Shown piece by piece: positions 33,100-41,575 of a stretch of 64,000 bases of DNA. Source of the stretch: Luteimonas viscosa (GTDB lineage Bacteria > Pseudomonadota > Gammaproteobacteria > Xanthomonadales > Xanthomonadaceae). A program made the position numbers and the translations under genes. Below the pieces are notes generated by a model. That model was not told the origin of the DNA and ran no database searches. It worked only from the letters and a program-made list of their open reading frames with translations. The stretch spans positions 1,095,248 to 1,159,247 of the forward strand of contig NZ_VTFT01000001.1 of NCBI RefSeq assembly GCF_008244685.1, read 5' to 3'. Numbering within the stretch: position 1 is the stretch's first letter; each line of letters opens with the position of its first letter.

Positions 33100-33843
33100 T
33101 CATCGATCCTGCGCCCGCCGGTAAGGCCCGAACAGCCGCAGCAACCATGGCTTCTGCGCCAGCACCAGGCTGACGCCGACGCGCTCCGACGCCGGGAGCG
33201 AGGCATCGCGCGCGAGCAGGCCGTCGAACTCGCGGGCGACATCCTCCAGCCGCTGTTTCATCTGGGTCACGCCGTCCGGGCTGAGGCTGCCGCTGAGCAG
33301 CAGCAGCCGGTCCTGTTCGCCGTCGAACGGATCGGCGAAGTAGTCGCCCAGCAGGGTGCCGCGGAAGTGGCGCTCCATCGGCCCGTCGACCAGCCAGCGG
33401 AAGTTGCGCGCGGTCAGCGGGCGGGCGCGGTTGCCCGGCATCAGTTCGATGATGCCCAGGCGGTCGAGCTTCACCAGCAGGCCGGTCCATTGCGGTAGGG
33501 TGAACTCGAAATGCGCCATCACGTCCTCCTGGCGCCAGCGGTTGATGCTGAGGAACATCGCCAGCATCAGGGCGGGGTCGTCGACCAGCGCCTGCTCCTG
33601 CGCCCGCTCCAGTTGCGCCATCGGTTCGCGTCCGCGCCCGGCTTCGGCGCCGAGTTCGGCCAGGCCGACGCCGAGGACCTCGCAGATCTGCTCCAGCCGC
33701 AGCAGGCTCATCGCGCGGCGCGAGAACATGCGCTTGACCGCCGCTTCGCTCAGCTTGAGCCGCTGTGCCAGCTCGCGGTAGGTCATGCCCTGCGCGCGCA
33801 GTCCGCGCTTGAGCGCATTGACCAGGTCGATCGACACACTCAT
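33100..33843 (-). CDS. XRE/HTH-type transcriptional regulator with long C-terminal domain
   Basis: 247 aa. The N-terminal helix-turn-helix (about 6-60: NALKRGLRAQGMTYRELAQR, LKLSEAAVKRMFSRRAMSLL, RLEQICEVLGVGLAEL) is of Cro/C1 type. Residues 70-247 form an alpha-helical domain with no family assigned (ALMLAMFLSINRWRQEDVMA, GLLVKLDRLGIIELMPGN, LLSGSLSPDGVTQMKQRLED). Proteins with this layout are annotated as XRE regulators in Xanthomonadaceae; the ligand is unknown. The frame allows a GTG three codons upstream (33852), but the ATG at 33843 is better spaced from GGCGG. It lies 66 bp after the TetR gene on the same strand and may be co-transcribed with it. Confidence 0.85.
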   Translation of the reverse strand: MSVSIDLVNALKRGLRAQGMTYRELAQRLKLSEAAVKRMFSRRAMSLLRLEQICEVLGVGLAELGAEAGRGREPMAQLERAQEQALVDDPALMLAMFLSINRWRQEDVMAHFEFTLPQWTGLLVKLDRLGIIELMPGNRARPLTARNFRWLVDGPMERHFRGTLLGDYFADPFDGEQDRLLLLSGSLSPDGVTQMKQRLEDVAREFDGLLARDASLPASERVGVSLVLAQKPWLLRLFGPYRRAQDR

Positions 33844-33909
33844 TGCCGCCACCCGCCCGGCGATCCTGCAATACGCTCCTGCGCGTCCATGCGGGTCGGG
33901 CCGACCGGC

Positions 33910-34542
33910 TCAGGCCGGCACCAGGGTCCTCGCCAGGTGCTCGACATAGGCTTCGAATTCCTCCTGCGGCATCCGCGCCTGGTGCAATTGCAGGTTGAGC
34001 TGGAGGAAGCCGACGTAGGCCGAATACGTCAGCCGCGCGCGGTGCAGGGCATCCTCGCGGCCGAGGCCGGTCTGCCGGAACGAGGCGGTGAGGTAGTCGA
34101 GGCGGCGCTTGGAGACGCGGTCGATCACCGGCTGCACGGCCGGGTGGTCGAGCGCCTTGAGCAGCGCGCTGTAGATCACGTGCGACTGGTATTCGTGGGC
34201 CACCATCTGGAACAGCGCGCGCAGGCGCTCGCGCGGGTCGGGCACGCGCTCGAGGGTGCCGAACACCGCCTCCTGCTCGACGTTCTCCCAGCGTTCCAGC
34301 GCGGCCTGCAGCAGCGCCTCGCGCGAGGGGAAATGCCAGTAGAAGCTGCCCTTGGTCACGCCGAGCCGGCGCGCCAGCGGTTCGACCGCCACCGCCGCCA
34401 CGCCCTGCTCGGCGATCAGGTCGAGTGCGGCCTGGGCCCAGTCCTCGGCGCTCAGGCGACCGGTCCGTTCCGGCGGCTTGCCCGCATCGCCAGGCGCGGC
34501 AGCGGCGTCGGAGCCTTGGGGCTTGGCGGCGGTTCTGGCCAT
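33910..34542 (-). CDS. TetR family transcriptional regulator
   Basis: A 210-aa repressor of the TetR/AcrR type. After an Ala/Pro-rich start of about 30 residues comes the DNA-binding domain: LSAEDWAQAALDLIAEQGVA, AVAVEPLARRLGVTKGSFYW and HFPSREALLQAALERW, the canonical KGSFYWHF turn. The C-terminal ligand-binding domain is helical (LRALFQMVAHEYQSHVIYSA, LTYSAYVGFLQLNLQLHQ). It is divergent from the acyl-CoA dehydrogenase gene, and a perfect palindrome lies between them. It therefore probably represses fadE in response to an acyl-CoA or fatty acid. A start 22 codons further up is possible but less likely. Confidence 0.9.
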   Translation of the reverse strand: MARTAAKPQGSDAAAAPGDAGKPPERTGRLSAEDWAQAALDLIAEQGVAAVAVEPLARRLGVTKGSFYWHFPSREALLQAALERWENVEQEAVFGTLERVPDPRERLRALFQMVAHEYQSHVIYSALLKALDHPAVQPVIDRVSKRRLDYLTASFRQTGLGREDALHRARLTYSAYVGFLQLNLQLHQARMPQEEFEAYVEHLARTLVPA

Positions 34543-34631
34543 GTCGGTGGTTGTCCATACGCTGGCGTCGGGAAAAGTATCGTCGCCGATCGGTGGGCAC
34601 GTTGACAAGCCCGCGAGGCGATTCCATACTC

Positions 34632-34643
34632 GACCGTACGGTC
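34632..34643. promoter_or_regulatory. TetR-type palindromic operator between tetR and fadE
   Basis: GACCGTACGGTC is a perfect 12-bp palindrome in the 161-bp divergent intergenic region, 60 bp before the fadE ATG and 89 bp from the TetR start. The sequence and length fit operators of TetR-family repressors. Function inferred from position. Confidence 0.6.
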
Positions 34644-34703
34644 AGGCCCGTCGCAACGGCTCCACGTATGCGCGGCCACTCTTCCCATTCCCGGAGGCAT
34701 CCG

Positions 34704-37181
34704 ATGAGCGTCGCCCTTCCCTTCATCGCATTCCTGCTCGTGGGTGCGTTCGCGGCCTACCACCGGCTGCGCCTCGCGGTCTGGGTTGCGATCACCGCGG
34801 TCGTGCTGGCGGCCTGCTGGCTGTTCGGCGCCAACCAGGCCGCGACGCTCGTCGCCGCCCTGCTGCTGGCCGCGATCGCGCTGCCGCTGCTGCTGCCGTT
34901 CGTGCGCAAGCCGCTGGTCACCACGCCTCTGCTGAAGTTCTTCCGCAAGGTGCTGCCGCCGCTGTCGCAGACCGAGCGCATCGCACTGGAGACCGGTTCG
35001 GTCGGCTTCGAGGGCGAGCTGTTCACCGGCGACCCGGACTGGAACAAGCTGCTGTCCTACCCGAAGCCGCAGCTCACCGAAGAGGAACAGGCCTTTCTCG
35101 ATGGCCCGGTCGAGACGCTGTGCCGCATGGTCGACGACTGGCAGATCAACCACGTCCATGCCGACCTGCCGCCGGAACTGTGGCAGTTCATCAAGGACAA
35201 CAGGTTCTTCGGCATGATCATCCCGAAGGAGTATGGCGGCCTCGGCTTCAGTGCGCTGGCGCACCACAAGGTGATCCAGAAGCTGGCGTCGATCAGCTCG
35301 GTGGTCAGTTCCACCGTCGGCGTGCCCAACTCGCTCGGCCCGGGCGAGCTGCTGATGCACTACGGCACCCCCGAACAGAAGGACTACTACCTGCCGCGCT
35401 TGGCGGCGGGCGAGGAAGTGCCCTGCTTCGGCCTGACCGGGCCGTTCGCGGGCTCCGACGCGACCTCGATTCCCGATTTCGGCATCGTCTGCAAGGGCGA
35501 GTGGAATGGCGCCAACGTGCTCGGCCTGCGCCTGACCTTCAACAAGCGCTACATCACCCTGGCGCCGGTGGCCTCCCTGATCGGCCTGGCCTTCCGCATG
35601 TACGATCCCGACGGCCTGATCGGCGACAAGCGCGACATCGGCATCACCCTGGCGCTGCTGCCGCGCGACACCGACGGCGTCGAGATCGGACGCCGCCACT
35701 TCCCGCTGAATTCGCCGTTCCAGAACGGCCCGATCCGCGGCAAGGACGTGTTCATCCCGCTCAGCCAGCTGATCGGCGGCGTGGAGAAGGCCGGCCTGGG
35801 CTGGAACATGCTCAACGAGTGCCTGGCCGTGGGCCGCTCGATCACCCTGCCCTCCACCGCCAGCGGCGGCGCAAAGTTCGCCGCGGTCGTGGTGGGTGCG
35901 TATGCGCGCATCCGCAAGCAGTTCGGGCTGTCGATCGGGCGCTTCGAGGGCGTCGAGGAAGCGCTCGCGCGCATCGGCGGCAAGGCCTACGCCACCAGCG
36001 CGCTGTCGCAGGCCACGGCCGCGGCGGTGGACCGCGGCGACGTGCCTTCGGTGCCGTCGGCGATCGCCAAGTACCACTGCACCGAGATGGGCCGCGAGGT
36101 CGCCAGCGACTTCATGGACGTCGTCGGCGGCAAGGGCATCATCCTCGGGCCGCGCAACATCGGCGGCCGCGCATGGCAGGCCTCGCCGATCGCGATCACG
36201 GTGGAAGGCGCGAACATCATGACCCGCAGCCTGCTGATCTTCGGCCAGGGCGCGATCCTGTGCCATCCGTGGGTGATGAAGGAGATGAAGGCGGCGCAGA
36301 ACCCCGACTTCGCGCAGGCGGTCGAGGAGTTCGACGAGAACCTGTTCGGCCACATCGGCTTCGCGATCTCCAATGCGGTGCGCTCGCTGTGGTTCGGCAT
36401 CACCGGCGCGAAGATCGGCGCGGCGCCGGGCGACGACTACACCCGCCGCTACTTCCGCAAGCTCGACCGCTATTCGGCCAACCTCGCGCTGATGGCCGAC
36501 GTGTCGATGCTGCTGCTGGGCGGCAAGCTCAAGTTCAAGGAGTCGCTGTCCGGACGCCTGGGCGACGTGCTCAGCCACATCTACATGACCAGCGCGATGC
36601 TCAAGCGCTACCACGACGACGGCGCGCCGCAGGCCGAGCAGCCGTTGCTCGCGTGGGCCTTCCACGACAGCGTGCACAAGATCGAGGTGGCGCTGTCGGC
36701 CGCCCTGCGCAACTTCCCGATCCGGCCGGTCGGCTGGCTGATGTGGGCGCTGGTGTTCCCGTGGGGACGCCGCGCGGTGCCGCCGGGCGACCGCCTGAGC
36801 CATCGTGTCGCCGCGCTGCTGATGTCGCCGAACGAAGCCCGCGAGCGGCTCGCCCAGGGCGTGTTCCTGACCCCCTGCGCGAACAATCCGGGCGGCCGCA
36901 TCGACAGCTACCTGGCCAGGGCGATCGCCGCCGAGCCGGTGGAGCGCAAGTTCCAGAAGGCGCTCAAGACCAGCGACATCGAAGCGCTCGACTTCGCCTC
37001 GCAGCTCGACGAGGGCGTGCGCGAGGGCTGGATCACCGCCGACGAGCGCCAGCAACTGGAAGAACTGCGCGAGATGACCCTGGACGCGATCACGGTCGAC
37101 GACTTCGATCCGCATGAACTGCGGTCGGCCGGCTTCTACGATCTGCCGCAGCACCGCCGTCAGCCGCGCGAAGCCGCCTGA
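34704..37181 (+). CDS. fadE: Acyl-CoA dehydrogenase, FadE type
   Basis: An 825-aa membrane-associated acyl-CoA dehydrogenase catalysing the first step of fatty-acid beta-oxidation; length close to E. coli FadE. Two or three TM segments lie in residues 1-75 (FIAFLLVGAFAAYHRLRLAV, LVAALLLAAIALPLLLPFV). The FAD domain has FFGMIIPKEYGGLGFSALAH, CFGLTGPFAGSDATSIPD, ISSVVSSTVGVPNSLGPGEL, ADFMDVVGGKGI-type segments and AITVEGANIMTRSLLIFGQG (catalytic-base region). The C-terminal FadE-specific extension (about 560-825) includes AWAFHDSVHKIEVALSAAL and RIDSYLARAIAAEPVERKFQ. GGAGG precedes the ATG. Likely repressed by the divergent TetR protein. Confidence 0.95.
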   Translation: MSVALPFIAFLLVGAFAAYHRLRLAVWVAITAVVLAACWLFGANQAATLVAALLLAAIALPLLLPFVRKPLVTTPLLKFFRKVLPPLSQTERIALETGSVGFEGELFTGDPDWNKLLSYPKPQLTEEEQAFLDGPVETLCRMVDDWQINHVHADLPPELWQFIKDNRFFGMIIPKEYGGLGFSALAHHKVIQKLASISSVVSSTVGVPNSLGPGELLMHYGTPEQKDYYLPRLAAGEEVPCFGLTGPFAGSDATSIPDFGIVCKGEWNGANVLGLRLTFNKRYITLAPVASLIGLAFRMYDPDGLIGDKRDIGITLALLPRDTDGVEIGRRHFPLNSPFQNGPIRGKDVFIPLSQLIGGVEKAGLGWNMLNECLAVGRSITLPSTASGGAKFAAVVVGAYARIRKQFGLSIGRFEGVEEALARIGGKAYATSALSQATAAAVDRGDVPSVPSAIAKYHCTEMGREVASDFMDVVGGKGIILGPRNIGGRAWQASPIAITVEGANIMTRSLLIFGQGAILCHPWVMKEMKAAQNPDFAQAVEEFDENLFGHIGFAISNAVRSLWFGITGAKIGAAPGDDYTRRYFRKLDRYSANLALMADVSMLLLGGKLKFKESLSGRLGDVLSHIYMTSAMLKRYHDDGAPQAEQPLLAWAFHDSVHKIEVALSAALRNFPIRPVGWLMWALVFPWGRRAVPPGDRLSHRVAALLMSPNEARERLAQGVFLTPCANNPGGRIDSYLARAIAAEPVERKFQKALKTSDIEALDFASQLDEGVREGWITADERQQLEELREMTLDAITVDDFDPHELRSAGFYDLPQHRRQPREAA

Positions 37182-37257
37182 CCGCGCATCGGTCACTGCC
37201 TGCATCGATATGTGCTCCTTCCCATGGCGGGGAAGGAGCGGGAGCCGGGAAGCGCGA

Positions 37258-37728
37258 ATGGCGGCTAATGTCCTCCAGCTCTACCGAAGCCTGAGCGGCA
37301 AGCCACTCGGGCGCTGGCTGTTCTCGAGGCTGGTCTGCCTCAAGGCGCCCTACTTCGGCAGCATCTCGCCACGCATCGTGTCGCTGGCGCCGGGACGCGG
37401 CGAAGCCACCATCTCGCACCGCCGCCGGGTCAGCAACCACCTCGGCACCGTGCATGCGATCGCGCTGTGCAACCTGGCCGAGTTCGTCGGCGGCCTGACC
37501 TGCGACGTGAGCATTCCCGCGTCGATGCGCTGGATCCCGCGAGGGATGAGCGTCGAATACCTGAAGAAGGCGACCGGCACGATGCGCGCGATCGCGGTTC
37601 CCGCGTTCTCGCCGCACGAGGCGGACGCGGGTTACGAGCTGCCGGTGCAGGTGGACGTTTCGGACCCTTCCGGCGAGATGGTGTTCCGCGCCCGGATCGC
37701 GATGTGGGTGTCCCCGCGCAGGGCGTGA
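37258..37728 (+). CDS. DUF4442-type hotdog-fold protein
   Basis: A 156-aa small protein resembling DUF4442, a hotdog-fold family related to acyl-CoA thioesterases. Landmarks: SPRIVSLAPGRGEATISHRR, RVSNHLGTVHAIALCNLAEF (hotdog helix with the NHxGTxHAxA pattern) and WIPRGMSVEYLKKATGTMRA. A strong GGAAGGAGCGGGAG ribosome site precedes the ATG at 37258. It follows fadE by 76 bp in the same direction, consistent with a role in acyl-CoA hydrolysis during fatty-acid breakdown. Catalytic residues are not defined for the family, so activity is inferred. Confidence 0.8.
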   Translation: MAANVLQLYRSLSGKPLGRWLFSRLVCLKAPYFGSISPRIVSLAPGRGEATISHRRRVSNHLGTVHAIALCNLAEFVGGLTCDVSIPASMRWIPRGMSVEYLKKATGTMRAIAVPAFSPHEADAGYELPVQVDVSDPSGEMVFRARIAMWVSPRRA

Positions 37729-37784
37729 CGCGGCCGGACGCGATGACCGGAATGCCAAAAGGCGCTTGACCGGAGAAACGGGCC

Positions 37785-38162
37785 ATGCACACCGAAACGA
37801 TACTCCTGCTCTGCGCGCTCCACAGCTTCGGCTTCGCGCTGTTCCACCTCGCCTTCTGGCGTCTGTTCGGCTGGCCGCGCACGCTGGAGAACACGACCCG
37901 CCCCAACCGCGCGATCTTGCAGATCGCCAACGTGCAGCTGGTCTGGATCTTCATCGCGATCGGACTGTCGTGCCTGCTTTATCCGGCGGAACTCGCGAGC
38001 TCGCCGCTCGGCCGCGCCCTGCTGGCCGCGATGGCGGGGTTCTGGGCGATCCGCACGGGTACGCAGTTCGTCTGGCTGCGGATCCGGCACCCGCTGGTCC
38101 ACACGCTGACCGCATCGTTCGTACTCGGCGCGGTACTGTTCGCTTGGCCGCTGCTCGGTTGA
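37785..38162 (+). CDS. Small four-helix integral membrane protein
   Basis: 125 aa, no characterised family. Four hydrophobic segments: about 5-27 (ILLLCALHSFGFALFHLAFW), 45-66 (ILQIANVQLVWIFIAIGLSC), 75-92 and 103-123 (VHTLTASFVLGAVLFAWPLL). Conserved-looking polar residues inside or near helices are His13, His21, Asn43 and Gln51. It starts 56 bp after the hotdog gene and may be in the fadE transcript. Function unknown. Confidence 0.7.
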   Translation: MHTETILLLCALHSFGFALFHLAFWRLFGWPRTLENTTRPNRAILQIANVQLVWIFIAIGLSCLLYPAELASSPLGRALLAAMAGFWAIRTGTQFVWLRIRHPLVHTLTASFVLGAVLFAWPLLG

Positions 38163-38282
38163 GCAGGTTCGGCGCGATTCCCGCCGACCAAGGCTCGCGT
38201 CTGCGTCAGCCGGCCCTCACGGCAAGCTTGCGGGCAGGTCGCATCCACGCGGGACGGTTTGCGCCGCCGTGCACGCCCCGCC

Positions 38283-39665
38283 TCACGCGGGCGCCCCGTC
38301 GCCGGAGCGGGCATCGCCCCGCGGAGCGCGTTCCGATGGCAGCTTCGCCTCCTCCCGCAGCAGCCGCCAGGCGCTGAACGTCATCGCCGAGGCGATCACC
38401 AGGCCGGCGCCGAACACCACGTTCGAGCCGAATGCGGCCAGGAACTTGTGCACCCACACGAAGGTGAGGTCGCCGCCACGGTAGACCACCGTATCGATCG
38501 CGGCGCCGGCCTTGTAGCGCCACTCGCGGCCGACCCGGGTGTAGATGGTCTCGCGCGCCGGCTTGGCCAGCGAGAACTCGCTGGCGCGTGTCACCACCTG
38601 CACGATCGCGACCATCAGCGGCAACGGCGAGGCCGACAGGATCGAGAAACCGAGGATGATCGCCGCGCCGGGAATCAACAGCGCCGGGGCGATGCCGAAA
38701 CGCGACATCAGTGCGCGGGTGACCAGCAACTGCACCACCAGGGTGAGCGAATTGACCGCCAGGTCCAGGGTGGAGAAGAACGCGGCGCGCTCTTCCGCGG
38801 TCGCGAACGCGGTGCGCGCGATCCGATTCTGTTCGTTGTACAGCAACGTGCCGATGCCGACGCCGAGCACCACCATCAGCGCCAGCCACCTCAGCAACGG
38901 CTCGCTCACGATCAGCTTCAGGCCGGCGAGGATCTCGCCGCCCATCGGCTTCTCGCCGCTGACCAGCCTGCGTTCCGCCTCGCGCAGCACGGCGTACCGG
39001 CGCAGGCGCAGGATGCAGACCACGCACACCACCAGCAACGCGGCGGAGACCAGCATCATGTTGGCGATACCCACCGTCTGCACCAGCGCGCGGGTCAGGA
39101 TCGGTCCCGTGAACGCGCCGATCGTTCCCGCCGCGCCGATATAGCCGTAATACCGGCGTGCCTCGGTATTGCTGTACACGTCGGCCATGAAGCTCCAGAA
39201 CACGGCCACCGCGAACAGGTTGAACACCGTGATCCAGAGGATGAAGGCCAGGCCGCGCCCGGCCACGCCGCTGTCGAACATCGCGTAGAACACTAGCAGC
39301 GTGGCGATGAAGAAGCCGTAGATCACCGGCAGGAACACGCGTCTGGCGAAGCGGCTGACCAGCCAGCCGTACACCGGCTGCAGCAGCAGCATGATCAGGA
39401 ACACTGCGGTGAAGATGAACTGCAGCGTGAACTCGCCCAGCGCTACGCCGCGCCCGGCGAAGAATGCGATCAGTGCCGGCGGGAACACCGCCTCGACGTC
39501 GCTGGAAGCCGCCATCGCCTCGCGCACCGGGCGCAGCACGTAGTAGCCGCTGAGCAGGCAGAAGAAGTACAGGAACGACCACAGCAGCGGCGGCGACTCG
39601 GCCAGCGCCATGCGCAAGCGCGCCGCCCGACCCTGCCTGGCGTGGTTGTCGTCAGTGCTGCTCAT
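38283..39665 (-). CDS. ATP/ADP-translocase-like (Npt1/Tlc) MFS-type transporter
   Basis: A 460-aa polytopic membrane protein with about twelve TM segments. The opening LLWSFLYFFCLLSGYYVLRPVREAM matches the signature of the bacterial/plastid ATP:ADP antiporter-like family (COG3202). Other landmarks: ILWITVFNLFAVAVFWSFMA, DVYSNTEARRYYGYIGAAGT, ASEFSLAKPARETIYTRVGR and EWRYKAGAAIDTVVYRGGDL. In free-living proteobacteria these proteins rarely transport nucleotides as the parasite versions do, and the substrate here is unknown. The C-terminus is hydrophilic. It is divergent from the GMC oxidoreductase gene with a 100-bp gap. Confidence 0.82.
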   Translation of the reverse strand: MSSTDDNHARQGRAARLRMALAESPPLLWSFLYFFCLLSGYYVLRPVREAMAASSDVEAVFPPALIAFFAGRGVALGEFTLQFIFTAVFLIMLLLQPVYGWLVSRFARRVFLPVIYGFFIATLLVFYAMFDSGVAGRGLAFILWITVFNLFAVAVFWSFMADVYSNTEARRYYGYIGAAGTIGAFTGPILTRALVQTVGIANMMLVSAALLVVCVVCILRLRRYAVLREAERRLVSGEKPMGGEILAGLKLIVSEPLLRWLALMVVLGVGIGTLLYNEQNRIARTAFATAEERAAFFSTLDLAVNSLTLVVQLLVTRALMSRFGIAPALLIPGAAIILGFSILSASPLPLMVAIVQVVTRASEFSLAKPARETIYTRVGREWRYKAGAAIDTVVYRGGDLTFVWVHKFLAAFGSNVVFGAGLVIASAMTFSAWRLLREEAKLPSERAPRGDARSGDGAPA

Positions 39666-39765
39666 TGCTGGTCCACGCCCGGGGCAGTGGAAACGTTAGC
39701 CGAACCATGCGGCGCCCGCCACCTCGCCGAGCATATGCTCTAGCCTGCCCACCTACCGTGCGCCG

Positions 39766-41379
39766 ATGCCCGCCAGATCCGCCGCGCCGACCAGGTCCTA
39801 CGACTACATCGTCATCGGCGCCGGTTCCGCCGGCTGCGTGCTCGCGAACCGGCTCTCCGAGGACCCGGACGTGCGCGTGCTGCTGCTCGAGGCCGGCCCG
39901 CGCGACTGGCACCCCTTCATCCACATGCCCGCCGGGCTGGCCAAGCTGGTCAACCGCAAGGGCGTGAACTGGAATTACGACACTGCGCCCGAACCACAGC
40001 TCGACGGCCGCACCCTGTGGTGGCCGCGCGGCAAGGTGCTGGGTGGATCGAGTTCGATCAACGCGATGTGCTACGTCCGCGGCGTGCCGCGCGACTACGA
40101 CGACTGGGCCGCGGGCGGAGCCACCGGCTGGCACTGGGACAACGTCCTGCCCTGGTTCCGCCACAGCGAGGGCAACACCCGGGGCGCCGACGCGCTGCAC
40201 GGCGCCGACGGCCCTCTGGCGGTCTCGGACCTGCGCCACGTCAATCCGCTCTCGCAGGCATTCATCGAAGCGGCGCAACAGGCGGGATACCCGTACAACC
40301 ACGATTTCAACGGGCCCGCACAGACCGGCGTCGGCCTGTACCAGGTCACCCAGCGCGACGGCGCACGCTGTTCGTCCGCGGTGGCCTACCTGCGCCCTGC
40401 GAAGACGCGAGCCAACCTGACCGTCGTCACCGGAGCGCAGGCCAACCGCATCACCTTCGAGCATGGTCGCGCCACCGGGGTGGTCTATGCCGCGCGCGGC
40501 ACGGCGTTCCACCAGCCGGCGTCGCGCGAGATCCTGCTGTGCGGCGGTACGATCAACTCGCCGCAGTTGCTGATGCTGTCGGGCATCGGGCCTGTCGCGG
40601 ACCTGCGCCGGCACGGGATCCGGGTGGTGCACGACGCGGCGGGCGTCGGCGCGAACCTGCAGGACCACCTGGACGTGTGCACGCTCCGGCACTCGACCCG
40701 GCGCGTGACCTACGACCGGATCAGCGACCTTGCGATCGCATACCACTACTACCTGCGCGGCCGCAGCGGCGCGGGCAGCAGCAACATCGCCGAGGCTGGC
40801 GGCTTCGTGCGCTCGGCGCTGGCCCCGGACGAGCGCGCCGACGTCCAGTTCCACTTCGTCCCGGCCATGCTCGACGACCACGGCCGCCATCGGCTGCCCG
40901 GGGATGGCTACACCCTGCATGCGTGCTTCCTTCGCCCCCGCAGCCGCGGCCGGATCACGCTCGCCAGCAATCGCGCCAGCGACAAGCCGCGGATCGAGGC
41001 GAACTACCTGTCCGACCCGGAGGGCTTCGACCTGAGGATGATGGTCGAGTGCGCGAAAATCTCGCGCGAGGTCCTCGCGCAACCCGCGTTCGATGGCTAC
41101 CGGGGCGCGCCGATCTTCCCGGCGCGCGACGACCTGGACGATGCCGCGCTCGCTGCCTTCATCCGTGCCAAGGCCGAAAGCGTGTACCACCCGGTCGGCA
41201 CCTGCCGCATGGGAAGCGACGCGGCCGCGGTGGTCGACCCGGAACTGCGGGTGCGCGGGGTCGAGGGCCTGCGCGTGGTGGATGCCTCGGTGATGCCGTC
41301 CCTGCCCGGTGGCAACACCAATGCGCCGACCATCATGATCGCCGAGCGCGCGGCCGCCCTGATCCGCGCAGGCACCTGA
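39766..41379 (+). CDS. GMC-family FAD oxidoreductase (choline/alcohol dehydrogenase-like)
   Basis: A 537-aa flavoprotein of the glucose-methanol-choline family. The FAD-binding motif is YDYIVIGAGSAGCVLANRLS (residues about 12-31). PRGKVLGGSSSINAMCYVRG is the GMC signature 1, and REILLCGGTINSPQLLMLSG is signature 2. The C-terminal catalytic region VYHPVGTCRMGSDAAAVVDP provides the His, and SLPGGNTNAPTIMIAERAA the Asn. Length and motif spacing match choline dehydrogenase and alkane-derived alcohol dehydrogenases. No betaine-aldehyde dehydrogenase or BetI gene is nearby, so oxidation of a different alcohol is at least as likely. No signal peptide. Confidence 0.92.
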   Translation: MPARSAAPTRSYDYIVIGAGSAGCVLANRLSEDPDVRVLLLEAGPRDWHPFIHMPAGLAKLVNRKGVNWNYDTAPEPQLDGRTLWWPRGKVLGGSSSINAMCYVRGVPRDYDDWAAGGATGWHWDNVLPWFRHSEGNTRGADALHGADGPLAVSDLRHVNPLSQAFIEAAQQAGYPYNHDFNGPAQTGVGLYQVTQRDGARCSSAVAYLRPAKTRANLTVVTGAQANRITFEHGRATGVVYAARGTAFHQPASREILLCGGTINSPQLLMLSGIGPVADLRRHGIRVVHDAAGVGANLQDHLDVCTLRHSTRRVTYDRISDLAIAYHYYLRGRSGAGSSNIAEAGGFVRSALAPDERADVQFHFVPAMLDDHGRHRLPGDGYTLHACFLRPRSRGRITLASNRASDKPRIEANYLSDPEGFDLRMMVECAKISREVLAQPAFDGYRGAPIFPARDDLDDAALAAFIRAKAESVYHPVGTCRMGSDAAAVVDPELRVRGVEGLRVVDASVMPSLPGGNTNAPTIMIAERAAALIRAGT

Positions 41380-41575
41380 ACCCGGGTACGCGGACCGGTG
41401 CAGGCACGGCCGGGGCGGCCGTCGCGTGCTGCCCGGCGTAGAGTGCGGCAACGGGCGCGGCCGGAAGGCCGCCTGGGCTCCGTGTCGTGAACCTGCCTTC
41501 GCCCGAGCCCCGGAGCCGGGCGGAGACGGGTCTCCATTTCACGGATGCTGCGAGGCCGTGCACTACCATGCGGCG

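Noticed and set aside
32792-34726. A 644-codon minus-strand open frame across the XRE and TetR genes
   Set aside because: Out of frame with both regulators, Arg/Gly-rich, and spans their intergenic region.
34452-37205. A 917-codon minus-strand open frame opposite fadE
   Set aside because: Antisense shadow of a well-supported acyl-CoA dehydrogenase; no family features.
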